From: Ideonella sp. WA131b
Lineage (GTDB): Bacteria; Pseudomonadota; Gammaproteobacteria; Burkholderiales; Burkholderiaceae_C
Direction: 5' to 3'
NCBI GenBank assembly: GCA_023657425.1
Contig: JAGTJW010000001.1
Location: 1,364,001-1,428,000, forward strand
Length of the DNA stretch: 64,000 nucleotides
Shown: positions 16,148-26,265 of the stretch, one piece after another
How positions within the stretch are numbered: position 1 is the stretch's first letter
How the letters are laid out: every line of letters starts with the position of its first letter
Notes under the pieces: generated by a model
What the model was told of the DNA's origin: nothing
The model's input: the letters and a program-made list of their open reading frames with translations, nothing else
The model's database searches: none
Made by a program: the position numbers and the translations under genes

Positions 16148-17125
16148 TCAGGCGTGGGCGGCGAGCCAGCCCGCCACCGCCGAGGGCATCTGCTGCACGC
16201 GCCCCGGAAAGCCGCCGTGCGGGAAGCCCACGTGCCCGCCGCCGGCCGGCCGCCAGAAGGTGACGAAGCGCCCGGCCTGCTGCGGCCCGGGCAGCTCGTG
16301 CGCCGGCACGAAGGGGTCGTTGCCGGCGTTGAGCACCAGCGCCGGGATGCGCAGCCGTGCCAGGTGCGGCGCCGCCGAGGCCCGCGCCCAGTAGTCGGCC
16401 GTGCCGGCAAAGCCGTGCAGTGGCGCGGTGAAGGCGTCGTCGAACGCAAAGATCGTGCGCGCCGCCGCCACGCGCTCGCGGTCGAACAGGCCCGGGTGCT
16501 GCTGCCACTTCTTCAGCGCCTTGGGGATCATGGTCGACAGGAACATGCGCGCGTAGACGAGCCGGTTGAAGCCGCGGTCGATGGCGCGGCCGGCCGAGGC
16601 CAGGTCGATCGGCGAGCACACCGCGGCCACCGCGGCGGCCGTGGCGGCGGCGCCCTCGCCGGCCTCCTGCGCCCAGCGCAGCAGCGCGTTGCCGCCCAGC
16701 GAGATGCCCACCGCCAGCAGCGGCTGCGGGCCCGAGGCGCGCAGGCGCTGCAGGATCCAGCCGATCTCCTCGTAGTCGCCCGAGTGGTAGGCGCGCGGCG
16801 CGGGGTTGAGCTCGCCGCTGCAGCCGCGGAAGTGCGGCACGCTGCAGGCCCAGCCGCGCGCGCGCGCCACGGCCGCGAAGGCCTGTGCGTACTGGCTGGC
16901 GCTGCTGCCTTCGAGGCCGTGGAACAGCACCAGGCGGAGTGGCGCCGCGGCCGAGCCGGGCAGGTGGTCGACGTCGATGAAGTCGCCGTCGGGCGTGGCC
17001 CAGCGCTCGCGCACGAAGCGCGGCGGCTCGCCGTCGAAGCGGCGGGCGTGCAGCGCGGCCCAGATCGTCTGCGCGTTGCCGCCGGGCAGCCAGGCCGGCG
17101 GCCGGTAGTCGAAGGCCACCGCCAT
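16148..17125 (-). CDS. YheT-family alpha/beta hydrolase
   Basis: This is a 325-residue alpha/beta hydrolase of the YheT type, presumed to be an esterase of the cytoplasm or inner membrane face. The N-terminus PPAWLPGGNAQTIWAAL is the family signature. The oxyanion region is LFHGLEGSS, the nucleophile is the Ser of GISLGGNALL, the acid is the Asp of NAGNDPFVP and the His is in GGHVGFP. The substrate is unknown. Its ATG overlaps the upstream gene's stop as ATGA, so the two are coupled. Confidence 0.85.
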   Translation of the reverse strand: MAVAFDYRPPAWLPGGNAQTIWAALHARRFDGEPPRFVRERWATPDGDFIDVDHLPGSAAAPLRLVLFHGLEGSSASQYAQAFAAVARARGWACSVPHFRGCSGELNPAPRAYHSGDYEEIGWILQRLRASGPQPLLAVGISLGGNALLRWAQEAGEGAAATAAAVAAVCSPIDLASAGRAIDRGFNRLVYARMFLSTMIPKALKKWQQHPGLFDRERVAAARTIFAFDDAFTAPLHGFAGTADYWARASAAPHLARLRIPALVLNAGNDPFVPAHELPGPQQAGRFVTFWRPAGGGHVGFPHGGFPGRVQQMPSAVAGWLAAHA

Positions 17126-17577
17126 CAGTGCAGCGTGGTGGACGCGTCGTGCACCACCGGCACGGCCGGCACCTGCGGCTCGGCGGGGCTGGCGTGGTGG
17201 GCCACGATCCGCCAGCCCCGGGGCGACTTGAGGTACACGTTGGTGGCCACCCCCCAGCCGACCTGCCGACCCTCGGGCGTGAGGATCTCGATGCGCTCGA
17301 CCAGGTGGTGCACCGAGGCGCCGATCTGCTGCAGCCGGTGCACCTGCTGCGGCGCCACCGGGATGCCGCCGTTCGCGAAGATGGCCTCGAAGCTGGCGCG
17401 GATGGCCGCCGGCCCCACCAGCCGCCCCCCGCCGCCAGGGTGCACGCAGACGATCTCGTCGTCGTCGGCCCACAGCGCCATCAGCGCCTCGATGTCGCCG
17501 CGCTGCAGCGCCTCGTAGAACTGCGCCTCGACGTCGTCGGGGCTGGTGTGCAGGGCGGCGGCGGGCGGGCGCGGCAT
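17125..17577 (-). CDS. SnoaL/NTF2-like protein
   Basis: This is a 150-residue protein of the NTF2-like fold (SnoaL or DUF4440 type). The N-terminal helix has FYEALQRGDIEALMALWADD, followed by IVCVHPGGGGRLVGPAAI and RGWRIVAHHASP near the end, which form the cone-shaped pocket. Members range from isomerases to small-ligand binding proteins, so no reaction is assigned. It starts 21 bases after the purU stop and its stop overlaps the yheT-like start. Confidence 0.78.
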   Translation of the reverse strand: MPRPPAAALHTSPDDVEAQFYEALQRGDIEALMALWADDDEIVCVHPGGGGRLVGPAAIRASFEAIFANGGIPVAPQQVHRLQQIGASVHHLVERIEILTPEGRQVGWGVATNVYLKSPRGWRIVAHHASPAEPQVPAVPVVHDASTTLH

Positions 17578-17598
17578 GGGTGTCGGCCTCTCACACGC

Positions 17599-18483
17599 TC
17601 AGCGCAAGACCACGCACTTGCGGCCGTTGACGAGCACACGGTGCTCCAGGTGCCAGCGCACGGCGCGCGCCAGCACCATGCACTCGATGTCGCGGCCGGC
17701 GGCGGTGTAGTCCTCGGCCGACATCGCGTGGTCCACCCGCTGCACGTCCTGCTCGATGATCGGGCCTTCGTCCAGGTCGGCCGTCACGTAGTGCGCCGTG
17801 GCGCCGATGAGCTTGACGCCGCGGGCGTGCGCCTGGAAGTAGGGCCGCGCGCCCTTGAAGCTGGGCAGGAAGCTGTGGTGGATGTTGATGGCACGACCGG
17901 CCAGCGCCGTGCACAGCTCCGGGCTCAGGATCTGCATGTAGCGCGCGAGCACGACGAGGTCGATCTTCTCGCGCGCCACCAGCGCCTCGAGCCCGCGCTC
18001 CTGCGCGCGCTTTGCTTCGGCGCCGCTGCCGGCCTTCAGCGGCAGGTGGTGGAAGGGGATGCCATAGCTCTCGGCCAGCGCGCGGTGGGTCTCGTGGTTG
18101 CTCAGGATGGCCGGAATGTCGGCGGCCAGCGAGCCGCTTTTCCAGCGGAACAGCAGGTCGTTCAGGCAGTGGCCGTGCTGGCTCACCATCAGCAGCACGC
18201 GCGGCCGGGCCGCCAGGGCATGGAACCGAGCCGTCATGCCGAACTGCTGCACCGTGTGGGCGAACAGGCCCTGCAGCGTGGCCTGGCTGGCCAGCTGCGG
18301 CGGTGCTTGGAAGTGCACGCGCATGAAGAACAGGCCCGTGGCGTCCTCGCCGTCGAGATCGCCGAACTGCTGCGAGTCGACGATGTTGCAGCCGGCCTGG
18401 TACAGCAGCCCGGAGACCGCGTGCACGATGCCCTTGGCGTCGGGGCAGGTCATCGTCAGCACAAACTGGTGGTCCAGGCTCAT
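17599..18483 (-). CDS. purU: Formyltetrahydrofolate deformylase
   Basis: This is a 294-residue PurU. It hydrolyses 10-formyltetrahydrofolate to formate and tetrahydrofolate, balancing one-carbon units and supplying formate for PurT. Residues 1-85 form an ACT domain (LTMTCPDAKGIVHAVSGLL), and the rest is a formyl-transferase fold with NIHHSFLPSF, HYVTADLDEGPIIEQ and RYMQILSPEL, which hold the catalytic Asn, His and Asp. The ATG at 18483 gives the usual length. It leads the minus-strand group down to 15566 and is divergent from the xdhC-like gene. Confidence 0.93.
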   Translation of the reverse strand: MSLDHQFVLTMTCPDAKGIVHAVSGLLYQAGCNIVDSQQFGDLDGEDATGLFFMRVHFQAPPQLASQATLQGLFAHTVQQFGMTARFHALAARPRVLLMVSQHGHCLNDLLFRWKSGSLAADIPAILSNHETHRALAESYGIPFHHLPLKAGSGAEAKRAQERGLEALVAREKIDLVVLARYMQILSPELCTALAGRAINIHHSFLPSFKGARPYFQAHARGVKLIGATAHYVTADLDEGPIIEQDVQRVDHAMSAEDYTAAGRDIECMVLARAVRWHLEHRVLVNGRKCVVLR

Positions 18484-18626
18484 GGGCGCGGATTCTAGGT
18501 TTTGGCCTGGATGCCGCTCGTCCGGGCGCCCAGGGCCGCGTCGACGGCACCGACCGCCGGGCCGCCGCGGCTGTGGCATCCTGCCGGCCTCGCCCAAACA
18601 GGGCGGCAGCCGAGCCGGGGTGCCCG

Positions 18627-19628
18627 ATGAACAGCATGGACGTGGACGTGGTCCGCACCGCGATGGACTGGATGAACCGGGGCCATCGTGTCGTGCTCGG
18701 CACCGTGGTGCGCACCTGGGGCTCGAGTCCGCGCCCGCCGGGCAGCCTGATGATCATCCGCGACGACGGTCAGGTGGCCGGCTCCGTCTCGGGCGGCTGC
18801 ATCGAGGACGACCTGATCGGCCGCATCCAGCGCGGCGAGCTGGCACTGCGCCTGCCGCAGGCCACCACCTACGGCGCCAGCGCCGAGGAGGCGCAGCGTT
18901 TCGGCCTGCCCTGCGGCGGCACGGTGCAGATCGTGCTGGAGCCTCTCAACGCCGGCAGCCGGCTGCGCGAGCTGCTGGCGGCCATCCAGGAGCACCGCGT
19001 CGTGCGCCGGCGGCTCGAGCTCGCCACGGGTCTGGTCACGCTCGCGCCCAACACCGAGGGCGACGAAGTCCGCTTCGACGGCAAGGCGCTCGAGACGGTC
19101 CACGGCCCGCGCCTGCGCCTGCTCATCATCGGTGGCGGCCAGCTCAGCCGTTATCTCGCGGGCTTCGCCGGCATGCTCGACTACCGCGTGACGGTCTGCG
19201 ACCCGCGCGAGGAGTACCACGAAGGCTGGGACGGCCTGGAGGGCGTGACGCTGTCGCGCCAGATGCCCGACGACCTGGTGATCGCGATGAACCTCGACGC
19301 CATGAGCGCCGTGGTGGCCGTGACGCACGACCCCAAGCTCGACGACCTGGCGCTGATGGAGGCGCTCAAGACGCCGGCCTTCTACGTCGGTGCCCTCGGC
19401 TCGCGGCGCAACAACGACAACCGGCGCCTGCGCCTGCTCGACTTCGACGTGAGCCGCGCCGAAGTGGCGCGCCTGCGCGGCCCGGTGGGCCTGAACCTCG
19501 GCGGGCTGACACCGCCGGAGATCGCGATGAGCATCGTCGCCGAGATGACGGCGCTGCGCCGCGGCATCGACCTGGCCGGCCCGCTCGCGGACTGGGCGGC
19601 GTCCGACACGGCCTGCCGCACGGCCTGA
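18627..19628 (+). CDS. XdhC/CoxI-family protein
   Basis: This is a 333-residue XdhC-family protein. Relatives insert or sulphurate the molybdenum cofactor of xanthine dehydrogenase-type enzymes. The N-terminal XdhC_CoxI domain has GTVVRTWGSSPRPPGSLM and SVSGGCIEDDL; the C-terminal Rossmann domain has LLIIGGGQLSRYLA, FYVGALGSRRNN and LGGLTPPEIAMSI. No molybdenum hydroxylase gene is nearby, so its client is unknown. The ATG at 18627 is chosen because the preceding frame is low-complexity. Confidence 0.85.
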   Translation: MNSMDVDVVRTAMDWMNRGHRVVLGTVVRTWGSSPRPPGSLMIIRDDGQVAGSVSGGCIEDDLIGRIQRGELALRLPQATTYGASAEEAQRFGLPCGGTVQIVLEPLNAGSRLRELLAAIQEHRVVRRRLELATGLVTLAPNTEGDEVRFDGKALETVHGPRLRLLIIGGGQLSRYLAGFAGMLDYRVTVCDPREEYHEGWDGLEGVTLSRQMPDDLVIAMNLDAMSAVVAVTHDPKLDDLALMEALKTPAFYVGALGSRRNNDNRRLRLLDFDVSRAEVARLRGPVGLNLGGLTPPEIAMSIVAEMTALRRGIDLAGPLADWAASDTACRTA

Positions 19629-19645
19629 CCCCGCGGGCCCGGGGC

Positions 19646-20152
19646 TCAGCGCAGGTCCGCCGCGTCCGGCAGCTCGTTCGGGTTGGCCTGCCCCGCGGCC
19701 AGCGGGAAGTGCGCCACGAGCAGGGCGTCCACCCGGTCCACGGCCTGCGCCAGGCCGTCCTCGAAGCGCCCGCCGCGGAAGGCTTGGCGCATGCCGCCCA
19801 CCAGCTGCTGCCAGGTCTCGGGCGGCACGGCACGCGCCAGGCCGCGGTCGGCCACCACCTCGATGGCGTGCTCGGCCAGCAGCAGGTAGATCAGCACGCC
19901 GTTGTTGTGCTCGGTGTCCCACACGCGCAGCTTGCCGAACACCGTGACGGCGCGCTCCCGCGCCGTGGCGCCGCGCCACAGGTAGGACAGCGGCAGCCCG
20001 GCCTCCACACACAGGCGGATCTCGCCGCTGTGGCGGCGCTCGCTCGTCGCCACGCGCTGCTCCAGGCGCTGCAGCGCCTCGGGGCCGAGCGCGCGCGCGG
20101 CGTCGGTCTCGTCGGTCCAGCGGTGCTTGAGGATGCGCAGCCAGCGGTTCAT
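19646..20152 (-). CDS. TPM-domain protein, short membrane-lacking form
   Basis: This is a 168-residue protein with one TPM (YgcG/Psb32-like) domain. It is basic at the N-terminus (MNRWLRILKHRW) and has no signal peptide. Recognisable parts are RVATSERRHSGEIRLCVEA, RVWDTEHNNGVLIYLLLA and IEVVADRGLARAV. TPM domains are thought to have a phosphatase-like fold in membrane or envelope stress contexts. It starts 11 bases after the preceding TPM gene's stop, in one operon with lemA. Confidence 0.82.
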   Translation of the reverse strand: MNRWLRILKHRWTDETDAARALGPEALQRLEQRVATSERRHSGEIRLCVEAGLPLSYLWRGATARERAVTVFGKLRVWDTEHNNGVLIYLLLAEHAIEVVADRGLARAVPPETWQQLVGGMRQAFRGGRFEDGLAQAVDRVDALLVAHFPLAAGQANPNELPDAADLR

Positions 20153-20163
20153 CTTGTCCGTCC

Positions 20164-21081
20164 CTACCAGTCGCCGGAGGCGCCACCGCCGCCGAAGTCG
20201 CCGCCGCCGCCCGACGAGAAGCCGCCACCGCCACCGCCACCGCCCCAGCTGCCGCCGCCCCAGCCGCCGATGTGCGGCAGGCTGCGGCTGCCGCGGCCCA
20301 GGCGCCGCGCCACCGCGCCGACGCCCACGATGCCCACGAGCACCAGCGCGGCCACGGCGGCACCGATGGCAATCAGCACGCTGGCCGTGATCCACCAGCC
20401 CAGGCCCCCGGCCACGCCGGCCGCCAGCAGCGCGCCCAGCTTGCGCCCGAAGAGGGCCGTGAGCACCTGCCCGGCCACGGCCACGGCAATGAAGAAAAAC
20501 ACCGCCAGGCCTTCGAGGTCCGGGTCGCTGTCCCCCGCGCGGTCGCCGCGGGTGTCGTGCCCGGGGTCGGGTGCGGGCAGGTTCTCGCCGCGGATGCGCG
20601 CCTCGAGCTGCGCCACCGCCGCCATCAGCCCGTCGCCATAGCGGCCCTCGCGGAACGGGGCGCGCAGGGTGCGGTCGATGATCTGGCGCGCGGCCAAGTC
20701 GGGGATGGCGCCTTCCAGGGCCTTGGCCACCTCGATGCGCACGCGGCGGTCGTCGCGCGCCACCACCACGAGCACGCCGTCGCCCACCTCACGGCGACCG
20801 ATCTTCCAGGTGTCGGCCACGCGCTGCGCGTAGGCTGCGATGTCCTCGGGCGCGGTGGTGGCCACCATCAGCAGCACGATCTGCGGGCCGGCCTGGGCCT
20901 CAAAGGTGGCCAGGCGCTGCTCCAGCGCCTCGCGCTCGGCCGCCGCCAGCGTGCCGGTGGTGTCGATGACGCGGGCCGTCAGGGCCGGCACCGGCTGCAC
21001 GTCTTGCGCGTGCAGCCCGCCGCCGCCCAGCAGGGCCGCCAGCGCCCACACCGCCAGCAGCAGGGAGCGCCAGTGGCGCAT
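20164..21081 (-). CDS. TPM-domain membrane protein with Gly-rich tail (YgcG family)
   Basis: This is a 305-residue protein. It has a signal peptide (LLLAVWALAALLGGGGLHAQ), then a periplasmic TPM domain (RVIDTTGTLAAAEREALEQR, REVGDGVLVVVARDDRRVRI, EVAKALEGAIPD), one or two membrane segments near 200-260, and a cytoplasmic or periplasmic tail of Gly/Ser/Trp repeats ending GGGASGDW. That tail is the hallmark of the family that accompanies LemA. Function is unproven; involvement with envelope quality control is a common suggestion. It is 25 bases from the lemA stop. Confidence 0.85.
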   Translation of the reverse strand: MRHWRSLLLAVWALAALLGGGGLHAQDVQPVPALTARVIDTTGTLAAAEREALEQRLATFEAQAGPQIVLLMVATTAPEDIAAYAQRVADTWKIGRREVGDGVLVVVARDDRRVRIEVAKALEGAIPDLAARQIIDRTLRAPFREGRYGDGLMAAVAQLEARIRGENLPAPDPGHDTRGDRAGDSDPDLEGLAVFFFIAVAVAGQVLTALFGRKLGALLAAGVAGGLGWWITASVLIAIGAAVAALVLVGIVGVGAVARRLGRGSRSLPHIGGWGGGSWGGGGGGGGFSSGGGGDFGGGGASGDW

Positions 21082-21106
21082 CACGGCCGTGCCCGCCGCG
21101 GCCGCG

Positions 21107-21754
21107 TCAGCGCGACGCCGCCGGTGCAGCCGGCGCCGCGGGCTTGTCAAAGCTCACGGCCGGCGGCGCGCTGATCGCGGCCTCGTTCTGCACCGCGAAG
21201 CTGGGCTTGACCTCGTAGCTGAAGACCATCGCCGTCAGGTTGCTGGGAAAGCTGCGCGTGAGCACGTTGTAGGCCTGCACCGCCTTGATGTAGCGGTTGC
21301 GTGCCACGGTGATGCGGTTCTCGGTGCCTTCGAGCTGCACGCGCAGGTCCTGGAAGCCCTGGTTGGCCTTCAGGTTGGGGTAGTTCTCGGTCACCATCAT
21401 CAGCCGGCTCAGCGCGCTGCCCAACTCGCCCTGCGCGGCCTGGAAGCGCTGGAAGGCCTGGGGGTCGTTCAGCGTCTCGGGCGTCACCTGGATGCTGGTG
21501 GCCTTGGCGCGCGCCTCCACCACCTTGGTGAGCGTCTCCTGCTCGAAGTTGGCCTCGCCCTTGACGGTGGCGACGATGTTGGGGATGAGGTCGGCGCGCC
21601 GCTGGTACTGGTTGAGCACCTCGCTCCAGCCGGCCTTGGCTTCTTCGTCGAGGCGCTGGAAGTCGTTGTAGCCGCAGCCGGCCAGCGCGGTGGCCAGCCC
21701 GAGCACGGCGGCCAGCCGCAGGGCGCGGGATCGGATCGAGGCGCTTGGGGTCAT
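21107..21754 (-). CDS. lemA: LemA family protein
   Basis: This is a 215-residue LemA-family protein. A hydrophobic N-terminus ends LATALAGCGYND, so it is probably lipid-anchored at the cysteine, unlike many LemA proteins that keep a membrane helix. The helical LemA domain has NQYQRRADLIPNIVATVKG, LMMVTENYPNLKANQGFQDL and ENRITVARNRYIKAVQAYN. The C-terminus is Pro/Ala-rich. It heads an operon with two TPM-domain genes, a recurrent arrangement. The ATG at 21754 sits just before the signal. Confidence 0.9.
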   Translation of the reverse strand: MTPSASIRSRALRLAAVLGLATALAGCGYNDFQRLDEEAKAGWSEVLNQYQRRADLIPNIVATVKGEANFEQETLTKVVEARAKATSIQVTPETLNDPQAFQRFQAAQGELGSALSRLMMVTENYPNLKANQGFQDLRVQLEGTENRITVARNRYIKAVQAYNVLTRSFPSNLTAMVFSYEVKPSFAVQNEAAISAPPAVSFDKPAAPAAPAASR

Positions 21755-21871
21755 GGAGAGGCTCCTGGCGGGCCGGTGGCCCGCATCGACGGGCGGCGCG
21801 ATGCCGCCCACAACGGCCTGACATGGGGGCGCGAGAATCGGTTTTCAAGGACACGTGATCAGGGGGTGGCC

Positions 21872-22621
21872 GTGGGAGATGCGCTGCAGCAGGCGCTGCG
21901 GGGCGCGCGCCATGAAGCCGCGCCCGGGGCCGACGCGCTGGCGCCGCGGCTGGCGCTGGTGGTGATCGGTGCCGGCGGCGCACTCGGCTCGGCCGTGCTG
22001 GCCGAGGCGCTGGTGGCCGGCCGCTTTCGCCAGGTTGCGGCGCTGGTGGCGGCGCCCCTGGCCAGCACGCTGCGCGGCTTGCTGCCGCTCACGCTGGCTG
22101 CGCTGCATGCAGGCCAGGGCCCGGCCTTCGACGCCGCCGTCGTCGTCTTTGACCGCGAACGCCGCAGCAACGGCCGCGACGACGCCTTCGCGATGCCCGG
22201 CCCCGAGCAGCTGCTGCCGCTGGCGCAGGCCCTGCACGCCCGCGGCACGCGCCGGCTGGTGGTGCTGATGCCGCACGCGCCCGCCCTGCTGCCGCAGGCA
22301 CTGGCGGCGGGGCTGGCCTCGGTGGACGAGGTGGCGCTGGCGGCGCTGGGCTTCGAGCACCTGGTGATCCTGCGCGCGGCGCGCGCCGACGGCTCGGCGC
22401 GGCCCCTGCGAGGGCTGGACCGCGTGGCGCAGCTGTGGCTGCAGCAGCTGCGCTGGATGGTGCCCACGCGCCTGCAGGCGCTGCGTCCGGCTGCGCTGGC
22501 GCGCTGCGTGGTCGAGCTCCTGATGGCGCTGCCGGCCAGCCCGCCGGGCACCCGCGTGGTATCGCCCGAGACGCTGTGGCAGTGGGTGCAGGACATCGAA
22601 CAGCGCCAGCGCCCCGAGTGA
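21872..22621 (+). CDS. Rossmann-like hypothetical protein
   Basis: This is a 249-residue protein I cannot name. LALVVIGAGGALGSAVLAEALV near residue 30 is a Rossmann dinucleotide-binding turn (GxGGxLG), as in NAD(P)-binding epimerase-like proteins. Later parts (LVVLMPHAPALLPQALAAGL, then FEHLVILRAARADGSAR) fit that fold, but no Tyr-Lys catalytic pair is seen. The start is one of two GTG codons; I prefer 21872, which has AGGGGG five bases upstream. It is divergent from lemA and ends 42 bases before hemE. Confidence 0.6.
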   Translation: MGDALQQALRGARHEAAPGADALAPRLALVVIGAGGALGSAVLAEALVAGRFRQVAALVAAPLASTLRGLLPLTLAALHAGQGPAFDAAVVVFDRERRSNGRDDAFAMPGPEQLLPLAQALHARGTRRLVVLMPHAPALLPQALAAGLASVDEVALAALGFEHLVILRAARADGSARPLRGLDRVAQLWLQQLRWMVPTRLQALRPAALARCVVELLMALPASPPGTRVVSPETLWQWVQDIEQRQRPE

Positions 22622-22663
22622 ACCCGGCCCGGCGCCGTCAGGGCGCTGGTGATAATGCCCCGC

Positions 22664-23752
22664 ATGTGGCCGACCCTCATCAACGACACCTTCCTGCGCG
22701 CCTGCCTGCGCCAACCCACCGCCCACACGCCGATCTGGCTGATGCGCCAGGCCGGCCGCTACCTGCCCGAGTACCGCGCCACCCGCGTGAAGGCCGGCAA
22801 CAGCTTCATGGGGCTGGCCACCAACGTGCAGTACGCCACCGAGGTGACGCTGCAGCCGCTGGATCGCTACGCGCTGGACGCCGCCATCCTTTTCTCGGAC
22901 ATCCTGACCGTGCCCGATGCCATGGGCCTGGGCCTGAGCTTCGGGGCCGGCGAGGGCCCGAAGTTCGCGCATCCGGTGCGCGACGAGGCCGCGGTGGCGG
23001 CGCTGGCCGTGCCCGACCTCGACCGCCTGCGCTACGTGTTCGACGCCGTCACCAGCATCCGCCATGCGCTGAAGGGCCGGGTGCCGCTGATCGGCTTCTC
23101 GGGCAGCCCCTGGACGCTGGCCTGCTACATGGTCGAAGGTGGCGGCAGCGACGACTACCGGCTCGTCAAGAGCATGCTCTACGGCCGGCCCGACCTGATG
23201 CACCGCATCCTCGATGTCAACGCGCAGGCCGTCACGGCCTACCTCAACGCGCAGATCGAGGCCGGCGCGCAGGCCGTGATGGTGTTCGACAGCTGGGGCG
23301 GCGTGCTCGCCGACGGCGTGTTCCAGCGCTTCAGCCTCGAGTACACGCGCCGCGTCGTCGCAGGGCTGAAGCGCGAGCACGAGGGCCAGCGCATCCCGGT
23401 GATCGTGTTCACCAAGGGGGGCGGGCCCTGGCTCGACGAGATTGCGGCCTGCGGCGCCGACGTTGTCGGCCTGGACTGGACGGTGAACCTCGGCGCCGCC
23501 CGCGCCCGCGTCGGCAGCCGCGTGGCGCTGCAGGGCAACCTCGACCCGGCCGTGCTGTTCGCCCCGCCGGAGGCCGTGGCGCGCGAGGGCATGGCCGTGC
23601 TCGACAGCTTCGGCCCGCCGCAGCGGCCCGACGGCAGCTGGGACGGCCACATCTTCAACCTCGGCCACGGCATCAGCCAGCACACGCCGCCCGAGCACGT
23701 GACGGCGCTGGTCGAGGCGCTGCACCGCCACTCGCGCACGCTGCGGCGCTGA
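22664..23752 (+). CDS. hemE: Uroporphyrinogen decarboxylase
   Basis: This is a 362-residue HemE. It removes four acetate carboxyls from uroporphyrinogen III to give coproporphyrinogen III in haem synthesis. Both signatures are present: [16 protein letters not shown] and [13 protein letters not shown]. The active-site Asp lies in [16 protein letters not shown], and [16 protein letters not shown] is the usual C-terminal block. The ATG at 22664 fits known N-termini ([12 protein letters not shown]); an ATG nine bases upstream is possible. A GATAAT hexamer 14 bases upstream could be the -10 element of a very short leader. Confidence 0.95.
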   Translation: MWPTLINDTFLRACLRQPTAHTPIWLMRQAGRYLPEYRATRVKAGNSFMGLATNVQYATEVTLQPLDRYALDAAILFSDILTVPDAMGLGLSFGAGEGPKFAHPVRDEAAVAALAVPDLDRLRYVFDAVTSIRHALKGRVPLIGFSGSPWTLACYMVEGGGSDDYRLVKSMLYGRPDLMHRILDVNAQAVTAYLNAQIEAGAQAVMVFDSWGGVLADGVFQRFSLEYTRRVVAGLKREHEGQRIPVIVFTKGGGPWLDEIAACGADVVGLDWTVNLGAARARVGSRVALQGNLDPAVLFAPPEAVAREGMAVLDSFGPPQRPDGSWDGHIFNLGHGISQHTPPEHVTALVEALHRHSRTLRR

Positions 23753-24116
23753 AGCCCGCCGCCTTGGCGGCAGGGGCAAAGACGGTGGGCTTGTCAAGGG
23801 GTGAGTGAGCGCTCAGGGCTTGACTTATCCCCAGTTTCGATGCTGCGGTGCACCGCAAGGCCGGAGGCCGCCGCGCACCGCAGAAAATCACCGGACTACG
23901 TAGCAAATCCTTGATTCATATGGAATCCTGAGCCTGCCCTGAATTGAGGCAAGCAGCCCCACAGCCCGCAGAATCAAGCACTTGGCGCGGCTGGGCGCAG
24001 GTTTCGCACAAAGTTATCCACAGAAACCGGGTGCAAGTCGGAAAGTGCCTTGAAATCATGAACTTGGAGCACTTATCTGTGGCAATGCCTGAACAGCGGC
24101 GGGGCCGCGCGGCGGC
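23753..24116. other. hemE-priA intergenic region with DnaA-box-like sites
   Basis: This 364-base gap has no convincing gene and is AT-richer than the surroundings. It holds a perfect DnaA box TTATCCACA (24014-24022), a near match TTATCCCCA (23825-23833) and TTATCTGTG (24073-24081). It also has a small hairpin GCCGCC-TT-GGCGGC just after the hemE stop and the palindrome TGCGGTGCACCGCA (23844-23857). It probably contains the priA promoter; DnaA could bind there. Confidence 0.5.
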
Positions 24117-26213
<2,097 letters not shown>

Positions 26214-26265
26214 GCGCCCGCAGGCTGGCAGCGCCCAGCCCGGCCCGGGGACAGCCCTCCAGCCC

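Noticed and set aside
21845..23797. 650-codon minus-strand open frame antisense to hemE
   Set aside because: His/Gln/Arg-rich shadow of hemE and its upstream neighbour, with no family resemblance.
23753..24116. Chromosomal replication origin
   Set aside because: Only one perfect DnaA box and one near match, no AT-rich unwinding tract, and no dnaA, dnaN or gyrB nearby.
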